Below are positions 15,499-23,229 of a DNA stretch of 64,000 nt, in pieces. The stretch lies in assembly GCF_003605405.2 (NCBI RefSeq), contig NZ_QYTW02000019.1, positions 11,593 to 75,592 on the forward strand, read 5' to 3'. The translations under genes were made by a program, and so were the position numbers. The notes under the pieces are model-generated. The model was not told the origin of the DNA. It worked only from the letters and a program-made list of their open reading frames with translations, and did no database searches. Each line of letters opens with the position of its first letter. Within the stretch, counting starts at the first letter, position 1. Source of the stretch: Siminovitchia terrae. Lineage in GTDB: Bacteria > Bacillota > Bacilli > Bacillales > Bacillaceae_C.

Positions 15499-17352
15499 CT
15501 ATCTTGGTGAACGTTTTAATCTAGCTAATTTGCGGTTTTGTGAATTGGAAATGTCGTCAACAAATGTGTTAAAGTCTGAGTTACCAATCCGTACATGGAT
15601 ATAGGCGGGTTCTTTGCCAATGTTCCATTCACCGGTCATCGTACTATGCATCTGTGCGCTCGCCATCTTGTTTATGCTTGCCATCTGTCCCCCAATACCA
15701 ACAGGCTCAATATCCGGTATTGCGACAAGGCTGTTCATTTGCCTTTGTACAATTGGAACAGCTCTTTTGATACTTTGCGCTATTGTGCCTCCAAAGTTTA
15801 GTCTATGAATATCACGCAGCGGCCCTTCTTTTGCTGGTGAAAACGGTAAGAAATCACGCACTTTTGATGCGACATTACCAATTGCATCAGTGACTTTACC
15901 AACTGCTGATTTGATTCCATCTGCTATGGAAGTGACGATATTTCTTCCAGCATTAAAAAATTTACTGACCAAGTTGGTAACAACGGTTAATGCGCCTGTA
16001 ATGCCAGTTGATATAGCTGATTTTACATTTGACATTGCACCTTGTACGATGCCACCTAAAGCATTGAACACACTGGATATAACACTTTTAATTGTGTTTA
16101 CAACAGTTGATATCACGGAGCTTATACTATTCCAAACACCTGAAATAACAGTTATAACAGTGGCCATTATGTTGGAAATAATAGAGGATATAAAATTAAA
16201 TCCTGTACTGACTACGTTTCTTACTAAATTTACCCCGGCTTGAAAAATGCCTTTGATAAAATTCCACATGATTTGAAGAATGTTTTTCAAACCTTGAGCA
16301 AAAAACGAGCCAATTTTTAGGATTTTTCCGATAAAATAGAGGTTTATTAATCCCCAAACCAACTGTAATGCACCGCTAAATATCTGTTTAATAGCTTCCC
16401 ACATAGCTGACCAATTGCCAGTAAATAACGCACTGAAAAACTGGATAATACCTAAAATCACATCAATAGCACCCTGTATGACCCCTTTTATTGCCTCCCA
16501 AGTAGATACAATCAACACTTGGATGACCGGCCATAATGCTTGCATAATAGTCCAAATCACGTTCATTACTGTTCCTATAACAGTACTTATAACATTCCAC
16601 ACATTCTGTGCAGCTTGTAATATCATTTGGTTATTTTGCTGCCACCACTCGACCAATTGTCCCCATATGTTCATAATAAATGCATATACAGTTGTTATAA
16701 CCGTTTGAATGATTTCGGATATAAAAGCCCATGCTGTTTGTATTGCTGCTCTTACCGTCTCATTCGTATTGTACAGATAAATTAATACTCCCACTAGCGC
16801 TCCAATGGCAAGCACTATTAAAGTTATAGGTGATGCCATAAATGCTCCAATAGCTTGAAAAGCTGCCATTGCATTAGTCAGTATGTTTGTTGATATAAAT
16901 GCACTTATAGCCGCTGCATTATATGCAATAATTGCTGCCGTTAGTGTAGCCAGGGCAACACCTACCAGAATGATAGTAGTTTGATTTTCTTTCGAAAGTG
17001 TATCGAAATTTTGCAATGCTCCAGCAGCATCATTGATTAAACCAGTTACAGAATTTAGTGTATCCATTAACGGATCAAGAACTGGCGCCATAATCGTTTG
17101 AGCAAAATTAAAAAAAGCTTCTTCAGCATCGCCTAATGCAGTTTGAAATAACTCGCTTTCTATTATTGCAGAGGTGGCAAATCCTGCTATTCCTTTTGGA
17201 ATTTTCGCCATTACTCTTTTAAAGCCATCCGTAAATTCTTTTGATGTTTTTCCTAATTGACCTATACTGCCGGTTTCTTTTTCTAATGCTGATGAAAAAG
17301 CACCAGCACCACTGGCTTTTAGATATGCTTCAATAGAATAACTTTCAGCCAT
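15499..17352 (-). CDS. Phage tail tape measure protein
   Basis: About 617 residues; I start at the ATG (17352) behind AAGGGGGATTGCTG. The N-terminal part is helical and Ala-rich. Hydrophobic stretches (VGVALATLTAAIIAYNAAAISAF, ITLIVLAIGALVGVLIYLY) and repeated Trp/Ile-rich amphipathic helices (NVWNVISTVIGTVMNVIWTIM, VISGVWNSISSVISTVVNTI) fill the middle. DFLPFSPAKEGPLRDIHRLNFGGTI near residue 515 is the conserved motif found near the end of many Gram-positive tape measures. At roughly 0.15 nm per residue it would specify a tail of about 90 nm. It overlaps the end of the T chaperone frame by a few bases. Confidence 0.92.
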   Translation of the reverse strand: MAESYSIEAYLKASGAGAFSSALEKETGSIGQLGKTSKEFTDGFKRVMAKIPKGIAGFATSAIIESELFQTALGDAEEAFFNFAQTIMAPVLDPLMDTLNSVTGLINDAAGALQNFDTLSKENQTTIILVGVALATLTAAIIAYNAAAISAFISTNILTNAMAAFQAIGAFMASPITLIVLAIGALVGVLIYLYNTNETVRAAIQTAWAFISEIIQTVITTVYAFIMNIWGQLVEWWQQNNQMILQAAQNVWNVISTVIGTVMNVIWTIMQALWPVIQVLIVSTWEAIKGVIQGAIDVILGIIQFFSALFTGNWSAMWEAIKQIFSGALQLVWGLINLYFIGKILKIGSFFAQGLKNILQIMWNFIKGIFQAGVNLVRNVVSTGFNFISSIISNIMATVITVISGVWNSISSVISTVVNTIKSVISSVFNALGGIVQGAMSNVKSAISTGITGALTVVTNLVSKFFNAGRNIVTSIADGIKSAVGKVTDAIGNVASKVRDFLPFSPAKEGPLRDIHRLNFGGTIAQSIKRAVPIVQRQMNSLVAIPDIEPVGIGGQMASINKMASAQMHSTMTGEWNIGKEPAYIHVRIGNSDFNTFVDDISNSQNRKLARLKRSPR

Positions 17353-17632
17353 CAGCAATCCCCCTTCCTAAGTTTATTTTTGCAGCCAAAGAAGCCATCC
17401 GCTGCAATTTAGGGGATAGCTTACTTCTTTCGGGTCTTTCTACTTTTTTAAGCTCTTCTTCATAGTTGTAGAAGTCCTCAAACCTTTTAAATACAGGAAC
17501 TTGTTTCTTTCCTTGTTCTTTCGTTGAACCCGCAATGTGATTTAACCATGCTTGGATATGCATTTCATGTTGTTTATCTATTCTTTTTAATTGATAAGCT
17601 CTCATTCTATATAGATACTCTTTTAACGACAT
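17345..17632 (-). CDS. Tail assembly chaperone T domain, probably made only as G-T frameshift fusion
   Basis: The frame from ATG 17632 gives 95 residues (MSLKEYLYRMRAYQLKRIDKQHEMHIQAWLNHIAG...SPKLQRMASLAAKIN), the usual second chaperone just before the tape measure. Importantly, the same frame stays open upstream to 17728, with 32 further codons, and meets the G gene at an AAAAG slip site. A -1 shift there gives one protein of about 245 residues. The ATG at 17632 has no good ribosome site, which favours expression by frameshift. Confidence 0.8.
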   Translation of the reverse strand: MSLKEYLYRMRAYQLKRIDKQHEMHIQAWLNHIAGSTKEQGKKQVPVFKRFEDFYNYEEELKKVERPERSKLSPKLQRMASLAAKINLGRGIADG

Positions 17633-17718
17633 CGTATTTATTTCGTACAGGTTCTTGCATTCGAGAAATCTAAGACAATTGATTACGATCGCATCATAAG
17701 TTTCTTGCGATGTTTTTA

Positions 17719-18081
17719 TTATTGTACTTTTGCTTTCTCCTCGAAATCCTCGATCTTCTGCTTCAAAAAAACTGATTCCCTCATTTCGTCCTCTAGTGTT
17801 TCAAATAATCCGTTTAATTGGCCGTCGGAAGCGATTTTTTCTAATTCGTCTTCGATGTCATTATTAGAAGGCTTAGAATTAAGGTGATCCGTTGCAGCTT
17901 TAATGACATTGAAAAGTACGGTTGGATTTTTGGTTTTAAAATAAAACATGGATTGTTCAATACCCATACCGAATTCTACTCCATTCATACTGGCAGGATA
18001 AATTTGGTCCAATTTTTTAATAAAACCAATCCCAAACTTCATTTCATATTCTTTACCGTTAATCATTAATTTCATATTCAT
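17719..18081 (-). CDS. Phage tail assembly chaperone (G)
   Basis: 120 residues (MKLMINGKEYEMKFGIGFIKKLDQIYPASMNGVEFGMGIE...AATDHLNSKPSNNDIEDELEKI), matching the tail assembly chaperone family (Phage_TAC type) of TP901-1/SPP1-like siphophages. It lies between the major tail protein and tape measure genes. These chaperones coat the tape measure before tube assembly. The end (EEKAKVQ) overlaps the -1 frameshift site that leads into the T domain. An internal start two codons downstream is possible. Confidence 0.88.
   Translation of the reverse strand: MNMKLMINGKEYEMKFGIGFIKKLDQIYPASMNGVEFGMGIEQSMFYFKTKNPTVLFNVIKAATDHLNSKPSNNDIEDELEKIASDGQLNGLFETLEDEMRESVFLKQKIEDFEEKAKVQ
17727..17733 (-). other. 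Probable programmed -1 frameshift site in the tail chaperone gene
   Basis: On the coding strand the site reads GCAAAAG, with frame-0 codons GCA AAA GTA. The Lys tRNA on AAA can slip back one base onto another AAA, and translation then continues AGT ACA ATA ATA into the open T frame. The frame-0 stop TAA comes only two codons later. This arrangement is the conserved way siphophages make the G-T chaperone. Confidence 0.7.
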
Positions 18082-18105
18082 TATCCCCGCTTTCCTTTTC
18101 GTTAT

Positions 18106-18134
18106 GTAGAAGGGGAGTAAGCTCCCCCTTCTAC
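18106..18134 (-). promoter_or_regulatory. Hairpin between major tail protein and chaperone genes
   Basis: GTAGAAGGGG pairs with CCCCTTCTAC around a short loop, without a T-run after it. It starts 4 bp after the stop codon of the abundant tail tube gene. Such stem-loops commonly protect the upstream mRNA or let only part of the transcripts continue, which lowers chaperone and tape measure output. Confidence 0.6.
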
Positions 18135-18137
18135 AAT

Positions 18138-18653
18138 CTATTCTGAATCAGTTACCGTTGTTGTATCTTTAAATGCATACTGTACAGCTTGTTCTTGTTC
18201 AGCTGTTAAAGTTGCTCGTCCGAATTGAGGCTCCAATTCCACTGTAAATGTGCTTGAAATCGTTACATTTTCTTCTGCGTTTGCTGGATCTTCCCATTCA
18301 GATAGATACCCCTGTGCATACACAGCAGGATACTTACCTTCTGAATCTTTTAGATCCTCGTCTACTGTCACTTCCCATAATTCTAGTTTCTCGCCTTTTA
18401 TGACAGCTTCTTGCAACATTTTTCCAAGCGGATCATCTTTAGCTTGAATAGCATTGACCTCCACTTCTGCTTCAAGCCCGCCAACTTGGATGACTCTCCC
18501 ATCTTTTGTGACGAGTGCTTCTAGTTCTCGGGAATAAGTAAATGTGTGCTCCGTTTGGAAGGCTAGTTTTGCAGCTTCCTTATTTTGATCCTCTAACTTT
18601 CTAAATAACAAAATCTTATTTTTACCATGTTGCATCTGTTTTTCTTCTGACAT
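18138..18653 (-). CDS. Phage major tail (tube) protein, TP901-1 type
   Basis: 171 residues, acidic. The sequence HGKNKILLFRKLEDQNKEAAKLAFQTEHTFTYSRELEALVTKDGRVIQVGGLEAEVEVNAI...GEKLELWEVTVDEDLKDSEGKYPAVYAQGYLSEWEDPANAEENVTISSTFTVELEPQFG fits the TP901-1 family major tail protein (tail tube). It ends with TLTAEQEQAVQYAFKDTTTVTDSE, a flexible tail. AGGAGGGATTTAC precedes the ATG. It is the first gene of the surviving structural block; upstream, where connectors and head genes would be, there are none. Confidence 0.93.
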   Translation of the reverse strand: MSEEKQMQHGKNKILLFRKLEDQNKEAAKLAFQTEHTFTYSRELEALVTKDGRVIQVGGLEAEVEVNAIQAKDDPLGKMLQEAVIKGEKLELWEVTVDEDLKDSEGKYPAVYAQGYLSEWEDPANAEENVTISSTFTVELEPQFGRATLTAEQEQAVQYAFKDTTTVTDSE

Positions 18654-19148
18654 GTAAATCCCTCCTATTGGAATTGAAATTCTACTATTATGATGCCATT
18701 CATTTCTCCCGAGACGTTTTATAAGCCTTTTTCATCTTTTTATTGGACTCGGTTTTTTTAAGTTTCTTCAAAGAAATGTATGTTTCTTTTTAAAAGCCAT
18801 CATCTTTTCCCCCTCTCCATCAGACGCTTCCTTTCAACTAATAGAGAACTAGTAAAGAAGAATTTTATAAAGGTCTTTTGATGTTCTTTACACATATCTC
18901 GTTGATTGTTTTGAAGCCTCTGAACAATTGACATAATAAATAAGCCTTTTAATGACTTGCTTAGGTCAATCCTTATCAAGAAGGGCAGAGTAAGTTTTTT
19001 TCTTGCTCTCAATCATGTGGATTGCTTCCATACTACAATGATATCCATCTTTTTACATTGTCTGTCCCTAACCTTTTTACCAGTCAAAGGATTTTTTATT
19101 AAGAAAAAGTCCCTTCACTAATAGAGACTTTATACGTCAAACCGTACG
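18654..19148. other. Gap where head, packaging and connector genes would be expected
   Basis: About 495 bp between the Xpf-like gene and the tail tube gene. It holds only short frames: a 70-codon one at 18800-19012 (containing MSIVQRLQNNQRDMCKEH) and short Lys-rich pieces near 18700-18790. None is recognised. The 11-mer ACTAATAGAGA occurs at 18837-18847 and again at 19117-19127. The promoter for the tail operon must lie here. Confidence 0.6.
19104..19132 (-). terminator. Possible terminator after the Xpf-like gene
   Basis: On the minus strand AAAGTC pairs with GACTTT across 14 bases and is followed by TTTTC. The stem is short, so this is a modest call. Confidence 0.4.
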
Positions 19149-19637
19149 TCATGAAACTATTTGTTCAACTTTTACTCTTGCCCGTTCAATATACTGCTGG
19201 ACTGTTCTTTTTTGAATACTAAGCATTTCTGCTATTTGAGACATGCTCATTCCTTGAGCAACATGCAAAATATAGCATTGCCTTTCTCTAAAAGAAAAAG
19301 AAGAAAATATGTCCAGCAAAATTCTCTTTTCTTCTTCGTTTAAACTTAATGGTTTATCATTTGTCTCCAGCTGCTCTGTTATATCCGGGATAAATTCCAT
19401 GCTTTCTAACGATCGTTTTTGATATACATGTTTGACATCAATTCCGCGCATTACGCCTGGTTGGCGCCCAGTTTCAAGCCACTCGATCACAAAATCCATA
19501 TCCCCAATCATGCTGTTAATGGTTTTTCTATCTGCTTGATGTAAAGGATCCGTTTCATCAAAACTTTCACGTAATTTATGAAGCTGTCTTTTTCCTTCTG
19601 AGTACTCTTCAATTAATCTATCTACCCAACTTTCCAT
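19149..19637 (-). CDS. Xpf-like phage positive control factor (sigma-70 region 4 type)
   Basis: 162 residues. The C-terminal 60 residues form a sigma region 4 helix-turn-helix: FSSFSFRERQCYILHVAQGMSMSQIAEMLSIQKRTVQQYIERARVKVEQIV. The N-terminal 100 residues (WVDRLIEEYSEGKRQLHKLRE...NSMIGDMDFVIEWLETGRQPG) are helical and match the architecture of Xpf of the B. subtilis PBSX element, which switches on the late operon there. Gene order (Xre, XkdA-like, XkdB-like, XkdC-like, Xpf) is also as in PBSX. It should activate the tail and lysis block downstream. AGGAGGA ribosome site upstream. Intact. Confidence 0.82.
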   Translation of the reverse strand: MESWVDRLIEEYSEGKRQLHKLRESFDETDPLHQADRKTINSMIGDMDFVIEWLETGRQPGVMRGIDVKHVYQKRSLESMEFIPDITEQLETNDKPLSLNEEEKRILLDIFSSFSFRERQCYILHVAQGMSMSQIAEMLSIQKRTVQQYIERARVKVEQIVS

Positions 19638-19865
19638 AAAAAATCCTCCTTATCTCTGTCTAAATGGACTACTGTATCTACTGTTCAAGTTTTATTTCAA
19701 TTCTTTGTTGTGGTTTTTATAACTGCTTATTTTTCACCCATCCTCCTATTCTTTCGGAAGATCACACATACTGTTTTCTCGTCCAATACAGCCCTTTTGG
19801 TTCTTTTAATCGTTACTACTTGCATTTGAGTCTTTCGCACATATTGATCATCATCTAGTCATTCA

Positions 19866-20705
19866 TTAGAAAGGGATATTCTCCATCCGTTTATCCTTGG
19901 TTTCCTTGAATACAACAAACTTAGGATTTCTAAAAAGCCGTGATACCAGTTTTTTATCGTACATCCGAAGCAATGTTTCACTGGAGAGATTTGTGGTAAT
20001 AAAAGTGGATTTATCCTGCCTGGTGGTTGTAATAGCATATAAAACCCTTTGCACGAAATCTGTGGCAATTTTGTCTGTACCTATTGCCCCTGTTTCTGCC
20101 CCAATATCATCCAGTGCTAGATAATCAACTTCTGACATCAGTTCAACAAAATAACTTTCAGTATATTCACTCTCTTTATCACCAAATGAATCTCTAATCA
20201 GCCGCATCATGCTTTCCACATTTACGAATAAACATGATATATCTAATCCACTTTCATTTAATTCACGTAAAGCAGCATAAGCTAAGTGACTTTTTCCTGC
20301 ACCTTGATTACCTTGAAGGATTAAATTAAACACTTGACCATCTTTAAACCTGGCTAATGATTCTAGGACTGTTTGTTTATTCTCCCTTTCTTCCTGGTGT
20401 TCGACTTGATAGTTCTCTAATTTGGCTGCCAAGATAGTGTTGTCAGACAAGATACTCCAATTGTAAAAGGTATTGTATTTTTTTCGTTTAAATAATTCAT
20501 CATATTCCCTTTGTATTGCCTCCTGTAATTCGAGATCTTTTTTCTCTAATTCACAGCGGGGACAAATCAATTCACCATCTATCATCATTTTTTGAATCGG
20601 CTTAACAATCTCTAAGCCATTTTTAACAAAGATGTGACGTTCACAGTTCTCAGAATGGTATGTTATATTCTTTGGCAATTTTTCTGGAATCGTTATCTTT
20701 TTCAC
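19866..20705 (-). CDS. DnaC-like AAA+ replication helicase loader (XkdC/YqaM type)
   Basis: 279 residues, GTG start behind GGCGGTG, overlapping the upstream gene by about 55 bp. The N-terminus has Cys/His pairs (CERH at 20-23, CPRC near 48-51) that could bind zinc. The ATPase domain carries Walker A GNQGAGKS near residue 132 and Walker B YLALDDIGAE near residue 197, plus sensor 1 STFITTNLS. Such proteins load the replicative helicase on phage origins. Its retention beside a tail-only block is unexpected if the locus is only a bacteriocin. Intact. Confidence 0.88.
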   Translation of the reverse strand: MKKITIPEKLPKNITYHSENCERHIFVKNGLEIVKPIQKMMIDGELICPRCELEKKDLELQEAIQREYDELFKRKKYNTFYNWSILSDNTILAAKLENYQVEHQEERENKQTVLESLARFKDGQVFNLILQGNQGAGKSHLAYAALRELNESGLDISCLFVNVESMMRLIRDSFGDKESEYTESYFVELMSEVDYLALDDIGAETGAIGTDKIATDFVQRVLYAITTTRQDKSTFITTNLSSETLLRMYDKKLVSRLFRNPKFVVFKETKDKRMENIPF

Positions 20706-21426
20706 TTATTGCACCGCCTTTTTGATTAAGATAGGATTCAAATTTTGTTCCGAACAATGTTTCAGGCCGAAGGAACTTATTCATATTTTCATTAAAAAGC
20801 CATTCTTTACATTTGATATTTATGACAGTTTTAAAATCCTCCAGCCTAAAGCCTTCATTCCAACGCGCTTTTATGAATTCCTTGGTTTTCTTGGTCGTAT
20901 GTCGGTAATTTGTATTAACAGCATTATTGAGGTAAGTGACTATCTCGACATAAGGTATATTATCTATATCTTTATCTATATCTGCATCATCACGTGACGT
21001 CACGCTAACATCATCATTTTTATCCTCCCTTAATGTTGCTTGTTTTTTTCGTTCTCTATACCTTTTATTTCTTTCCGCATTTAGTTTTCGAACGCGTTCC
21101 ATCCCCTCAATGTTTTGATGTTTTTCCCAATTAGTAATAATGATCAAATGCTCATTTGAAATACCAATCATCCCAAACTCCTGTAATATTTTAAGAGCCA
21201 TTCTTACAACATTAAGCGGCCTATTGAAAATAGTTGCCAACATCTCGTCCGTGTATGGAATATTTTCACTCAAGTAGATATACCCACTCGCATTTGTCTT
21301 TCCAGCTTGTGCCAAAAGCTTGACCCAAATGATTAAAATGGTGTCAGCTTCCGGCATACTTTCAATAAGGCGGATCTTCTCATCTTCAAACATTTGTGTG
21401 CTCAATTTGATCCACTTTACACTCAT
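20650..21426 (-). CDS. DnaD-like phage replisome organiser (XkdB type)
   Basis: 258 residues from the ATG at 21426, which has AGGAAGTG six bases upstream; a longer frame to 21474 lacks a ribosome site. The N-terminal winged-helix domain (VKWIKLSTQMFEDEKIRLIESMPEADTILIIWVKLLAQAGKTNASGYIYLSENIPYTDEMLATIFNRPLNVVRMALKILQEFGMI) is the phage replisome organiser family. The C-terminal domain (YLNNAVNTNYRHTTKKTKEFIKARWNEGFRLEDFKTVINIKCKEWLF...LRPETLFG-KFESYL) is the conserved phage C-terminal domain (Phg_2220_C). It would recognise the origin and recruit the DnaC-like partner encoded next. Intact. Confidence 0.9.
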   Translation of the reverse strand: MSVKWIKLSTQMFEDEKIRLIESMPEADTILIIWVKLLAQAGKTNASGYIYLSENIPYTDEMLATIFNRPLNVVRMALKILQEFGMIGISNEHLIIITNWEKHQNIEGMERVRKLNAERNKRYRERKKQATLREDKNDDVSVTSRDDADIDKDIDNIPYVEIVTYLNNAVNTNYRHTTKKTKEFIKARWNEGFRLEDFKTVINIKCKEWLFNENMNKFLRPETLFGTKFESYLNQKGGAISEKDNDSRKIAKEYNIPF

Positions 21427-21867
21427 ACATTTCACTTCCTGTTTAAAATTGATTAGGATCGTGATATACATCAATACTGTCTACTAAAAGAAATCACTGC
21501 TACTGTTTTTCAGACCGTGTACTGACGATTCTGGAACTATTAGAAGTACTTCTTTTTGGTTAATGATAATCTTCACGATCATTTAACCCAGGTGTAGCAA
21601 TATGCTCTTGCATCTTCTCCATCAAACCATTCCTGTTCCTTAACAGGAACAACAAAACCAAAAAAAATTGCTATTAGAATAAACTTTTTCTGAATATTAA
21701 TCTAATTGAAATCACCGAAACAAATTAATTTTTGTCGATGTGCTTATCTTTATTCGATCACCTCATCTCCATCTCAATTTATTTTTTAAAAATACTGTGA
21801 GTTTATAATAAACTTGTCTTTGCTTAATCAAATATTATTTTTGCTGTTCCTTTTATGGAACAACATT

Positions 21868-21896
21868 ACTATAAAACACATATTGACCACTGTCAA
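21868..21896 (-). promoter_or_regulatory. Leftward lytic promoter
   Basis: On the minus strand: -35 TTGACA (21896-21891), a 17-bp spacer and -10 TATAGT (21873-21868). This is a near-consensus sigma-A promoter pointing at the DnaD-DnaC-Xpf genes. The operator at 21846-21861 covers its start site, so Xre binding would shut it. Confidence 0.82.
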
Positions 21897-21935
21897 TTAA
21901 TAACGTTCCTCAAAAGGAAATAAAATAAAGAAATG

Positions 21936-21964
21936 TTGCATTTAAGGAATCTATATTATACTAT
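21936..21964 (+). promoter_or_regulatory. Rightward promoter for the repressor gene
   Basis: -35 TTGCAT (21936-21941), a 17-bp spacer and -10 TACTAT (21959-21964), about 30 bp before the xre start. The operator at 21965-21981 lies directly after it, consistent with autorepression. Confidence 0.65.
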
Positions 21965-21993
21965 ATTCCTAAATCAGGAATGCCAAAGGGAGA

Positions 21994-22359
21994 TTGAAAA
22001 TGAGTGTATTTGGTAGACGGATAAAAGAACTAAGAGGCAACCGAAGTATTGAAGAGTTGGCGAAAAAATTAAATGAAAAATATGCTACCACGATAAGCAA
22101 AAGTATGATATCACGCTACGAAAACGGACAATCTGATCCAAAAATGGAAATTGTTAGGATATTCGCTGATCATTTTCAGGTATCCGCTGATTATTTAGCT
22201 GGATTAAGCGAAGATGCTAGACCACGCGGCACTGCTAAAGGAGGATTATATACGATTGCTGCCCATCATGAAGGAGAAAATTGGACAGAAGACGAATTAG
22301 AAGAAATTGAAAAATTTATGGAATTCGTAAAATCAAAAAGAAAACAAAAGGGAGAATAA
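21994..22359 (+). CDS. Xre-like phage repressor (second immunity module)
   Basis: 121 residues; the likely start is the ATG at 22000, a codon pair after the first possible one, since AAAGGGAG lies before it. The helix-turn-helix covers residues 5-62 (RRIKELRGNRSIEELAKKLNEKYATTISKSMISRYENGQSDPKMEIVRIFADHF), followed by QVSADYLAGLSED. The C-terminal helix (WTEDELEEIEKFMEFVKSKRKQKGE) is typical of PBSX Xre-class repressors without a peptidase domain. It lies divergent from the replication genes, flanked by its operators, and in one operon with the ImmA/XkdA-like protein. Intact. Confidence 0.9.
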   Translation: MKMSVFGRRIKELRGNRSIEELAKKLNEKYATTISKSMISRYENGQSDPKMEIVRIFADHFQVSADYLAGLSEDARPRGTAKGGLYTIAAHHEGENWTEDELEEIEKFMEFVKSKRKQKGE

Positions 22360-22360
22360 A

Positions 22361-22819
22361 ATGTATGAAAGACTTCTGAGAGAGGCTTCTGATCAGGGAG
22401 TTGACATCTATGAAAAGCCTATGAAACCAACCATTAAAGGATTATATTGCGATAACAATATTTGGATTAACAAGCACATTTCGACTACATCTGAAAAAGC
22501 TTGCATCTTAGCGGAAGAATTAGGTCATTACCATACATCTGCAGGAAACATCCTAGATCAATCAAAAATTGAGAATCGAAAACAAGAATTAAAAGCCCGC
22601 TCATGGGCCTATGAAAAACTGTTTCCTCTCCAAAAAATTGTAAAAGCACATCAATCAAGAGTAAGAAACCGTTATGAGTTGGCTGAGTATCTTGGAGTAT
22701 CAGAAGAGTTTTTAAAGGATGCTATTGAGCGCTACCGGGAAAAATACGGCCCTTTCACCACGATTGACAATTATACTATTTGTTTTGATCCTTTGGGAGT
22801 CCTAGAGCTGTTTGATTAA
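22361..22819 (+). CDS. ImmA/IrrE-family metallopeptidase (XkdA-like)
   Basis: 152 residues, one base after the stop of the repressor gene, with AAAGGGAG upstream. The zinc motif is HxxxH in variant form: ILAEELGHYHTSAG near residues 49-62, with E and H's in the expected helix and a later acidic residue. The sequence IKGLYCDNNIWINKHISTTSEKACILAEELGHYHTSAGNI is typical of the ImmA/IrrE family; in PBSX the equivalent gene xkdA also follows xre. It probably cleaves the repressor after DNA damage and so induces the locus. Intact, unlike the homologue at 5623. Confidence 0.85.
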   Translation: MYERLLREASDQGVDIYEKPMKPTIKGLYCDNNIWINKHISTTSEKACILAEELGHYHTSAGNILDQSKIENRKQELKARSWAYEKLFPLQKIVKAHQSRVRNRYELAEYLGVSEEFLKDAIERYREKYGPFTTIDNYTICFDPLGVLELFD

Positions 22820-23051
22820 CTAAAAGCTTATAGTAGGAGATTTATAGAAATAGTCAGCATCCTAAAACAAATAAAAATTACTTCTCCAAGAAATTGAACA
22901 AGAAGTCTTGGAGAATCCGTATCTGAAAGAGGAAGCATCCTACTCCCAAGTTTGTAAATAATATAGAGAAACAACAATGCAGAAATAAAAATGCGAGCTC
23001 TTCTATCAAGGGAAATATTATTACGAGTATGTGAAGTTCATACTCTCTTAT

Positions 23052-23208
23052 TATCAAATTCGCCTTGGCGTATTTGCGCCCAGATTTTATCGAGCTCCTC
23101 TCGATAAATTTCCGTTCAGCTGGAGTTTGAACCCCCACTGAATGGAATACCAATATGCATTCATCTCACCCCTTACAGAAGTCGGAGAATTCTGCTGAAT
23201 GAAGTTAA
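23052..23208. repeat. Dispersed repeat family A, copy 2 (internally deleted)
   Basis: It starts TATCAAATTCGCCTTGGCG and ends GCTGAATGAAGTTAA like the full copies. It lacks about 40 bp of the middle (the CTGAAAATCTGTGGCATCCGC segment and the first inverted-repeat arm). It sits between the ImmA-like gene and the integrase remnant, so it entered after the prophage or its ancestor. Confidence 0.85.
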
Positions 23209-23229
23209 AACAAACGCTTGAAAGATATT

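Larger units (their letters stand above)
21635..21981. promoter_or_regulatory. Operator array of the Xre-like repressor (second immunity module)
   Basis: Four palindromes share GTTCC-N6-GGAAC: GTTCCTTAACAGGAAC (21635-21650), GTTCCTTTTATGGAAC (21846-21861), GTTCCTCAAAAGGAAA (21905-21920) and ATTCCTAAATCAGGAAT (21965-21981). They flank both divergent promoters and a site near the start of the replication operon. They differ clearly from the operators at 4493-4619. Confidence 0.82.

Noticed and set aside
22873-22955. Peptide resembling a sigma-54 region I motif (LLQEIEQEVLENPYLKEE)
   Set aside because: Only about 28 codons, preceded by stops and without start or ribosome site; the similarity to L-QEI-Q-L-NP-L is too short to support.
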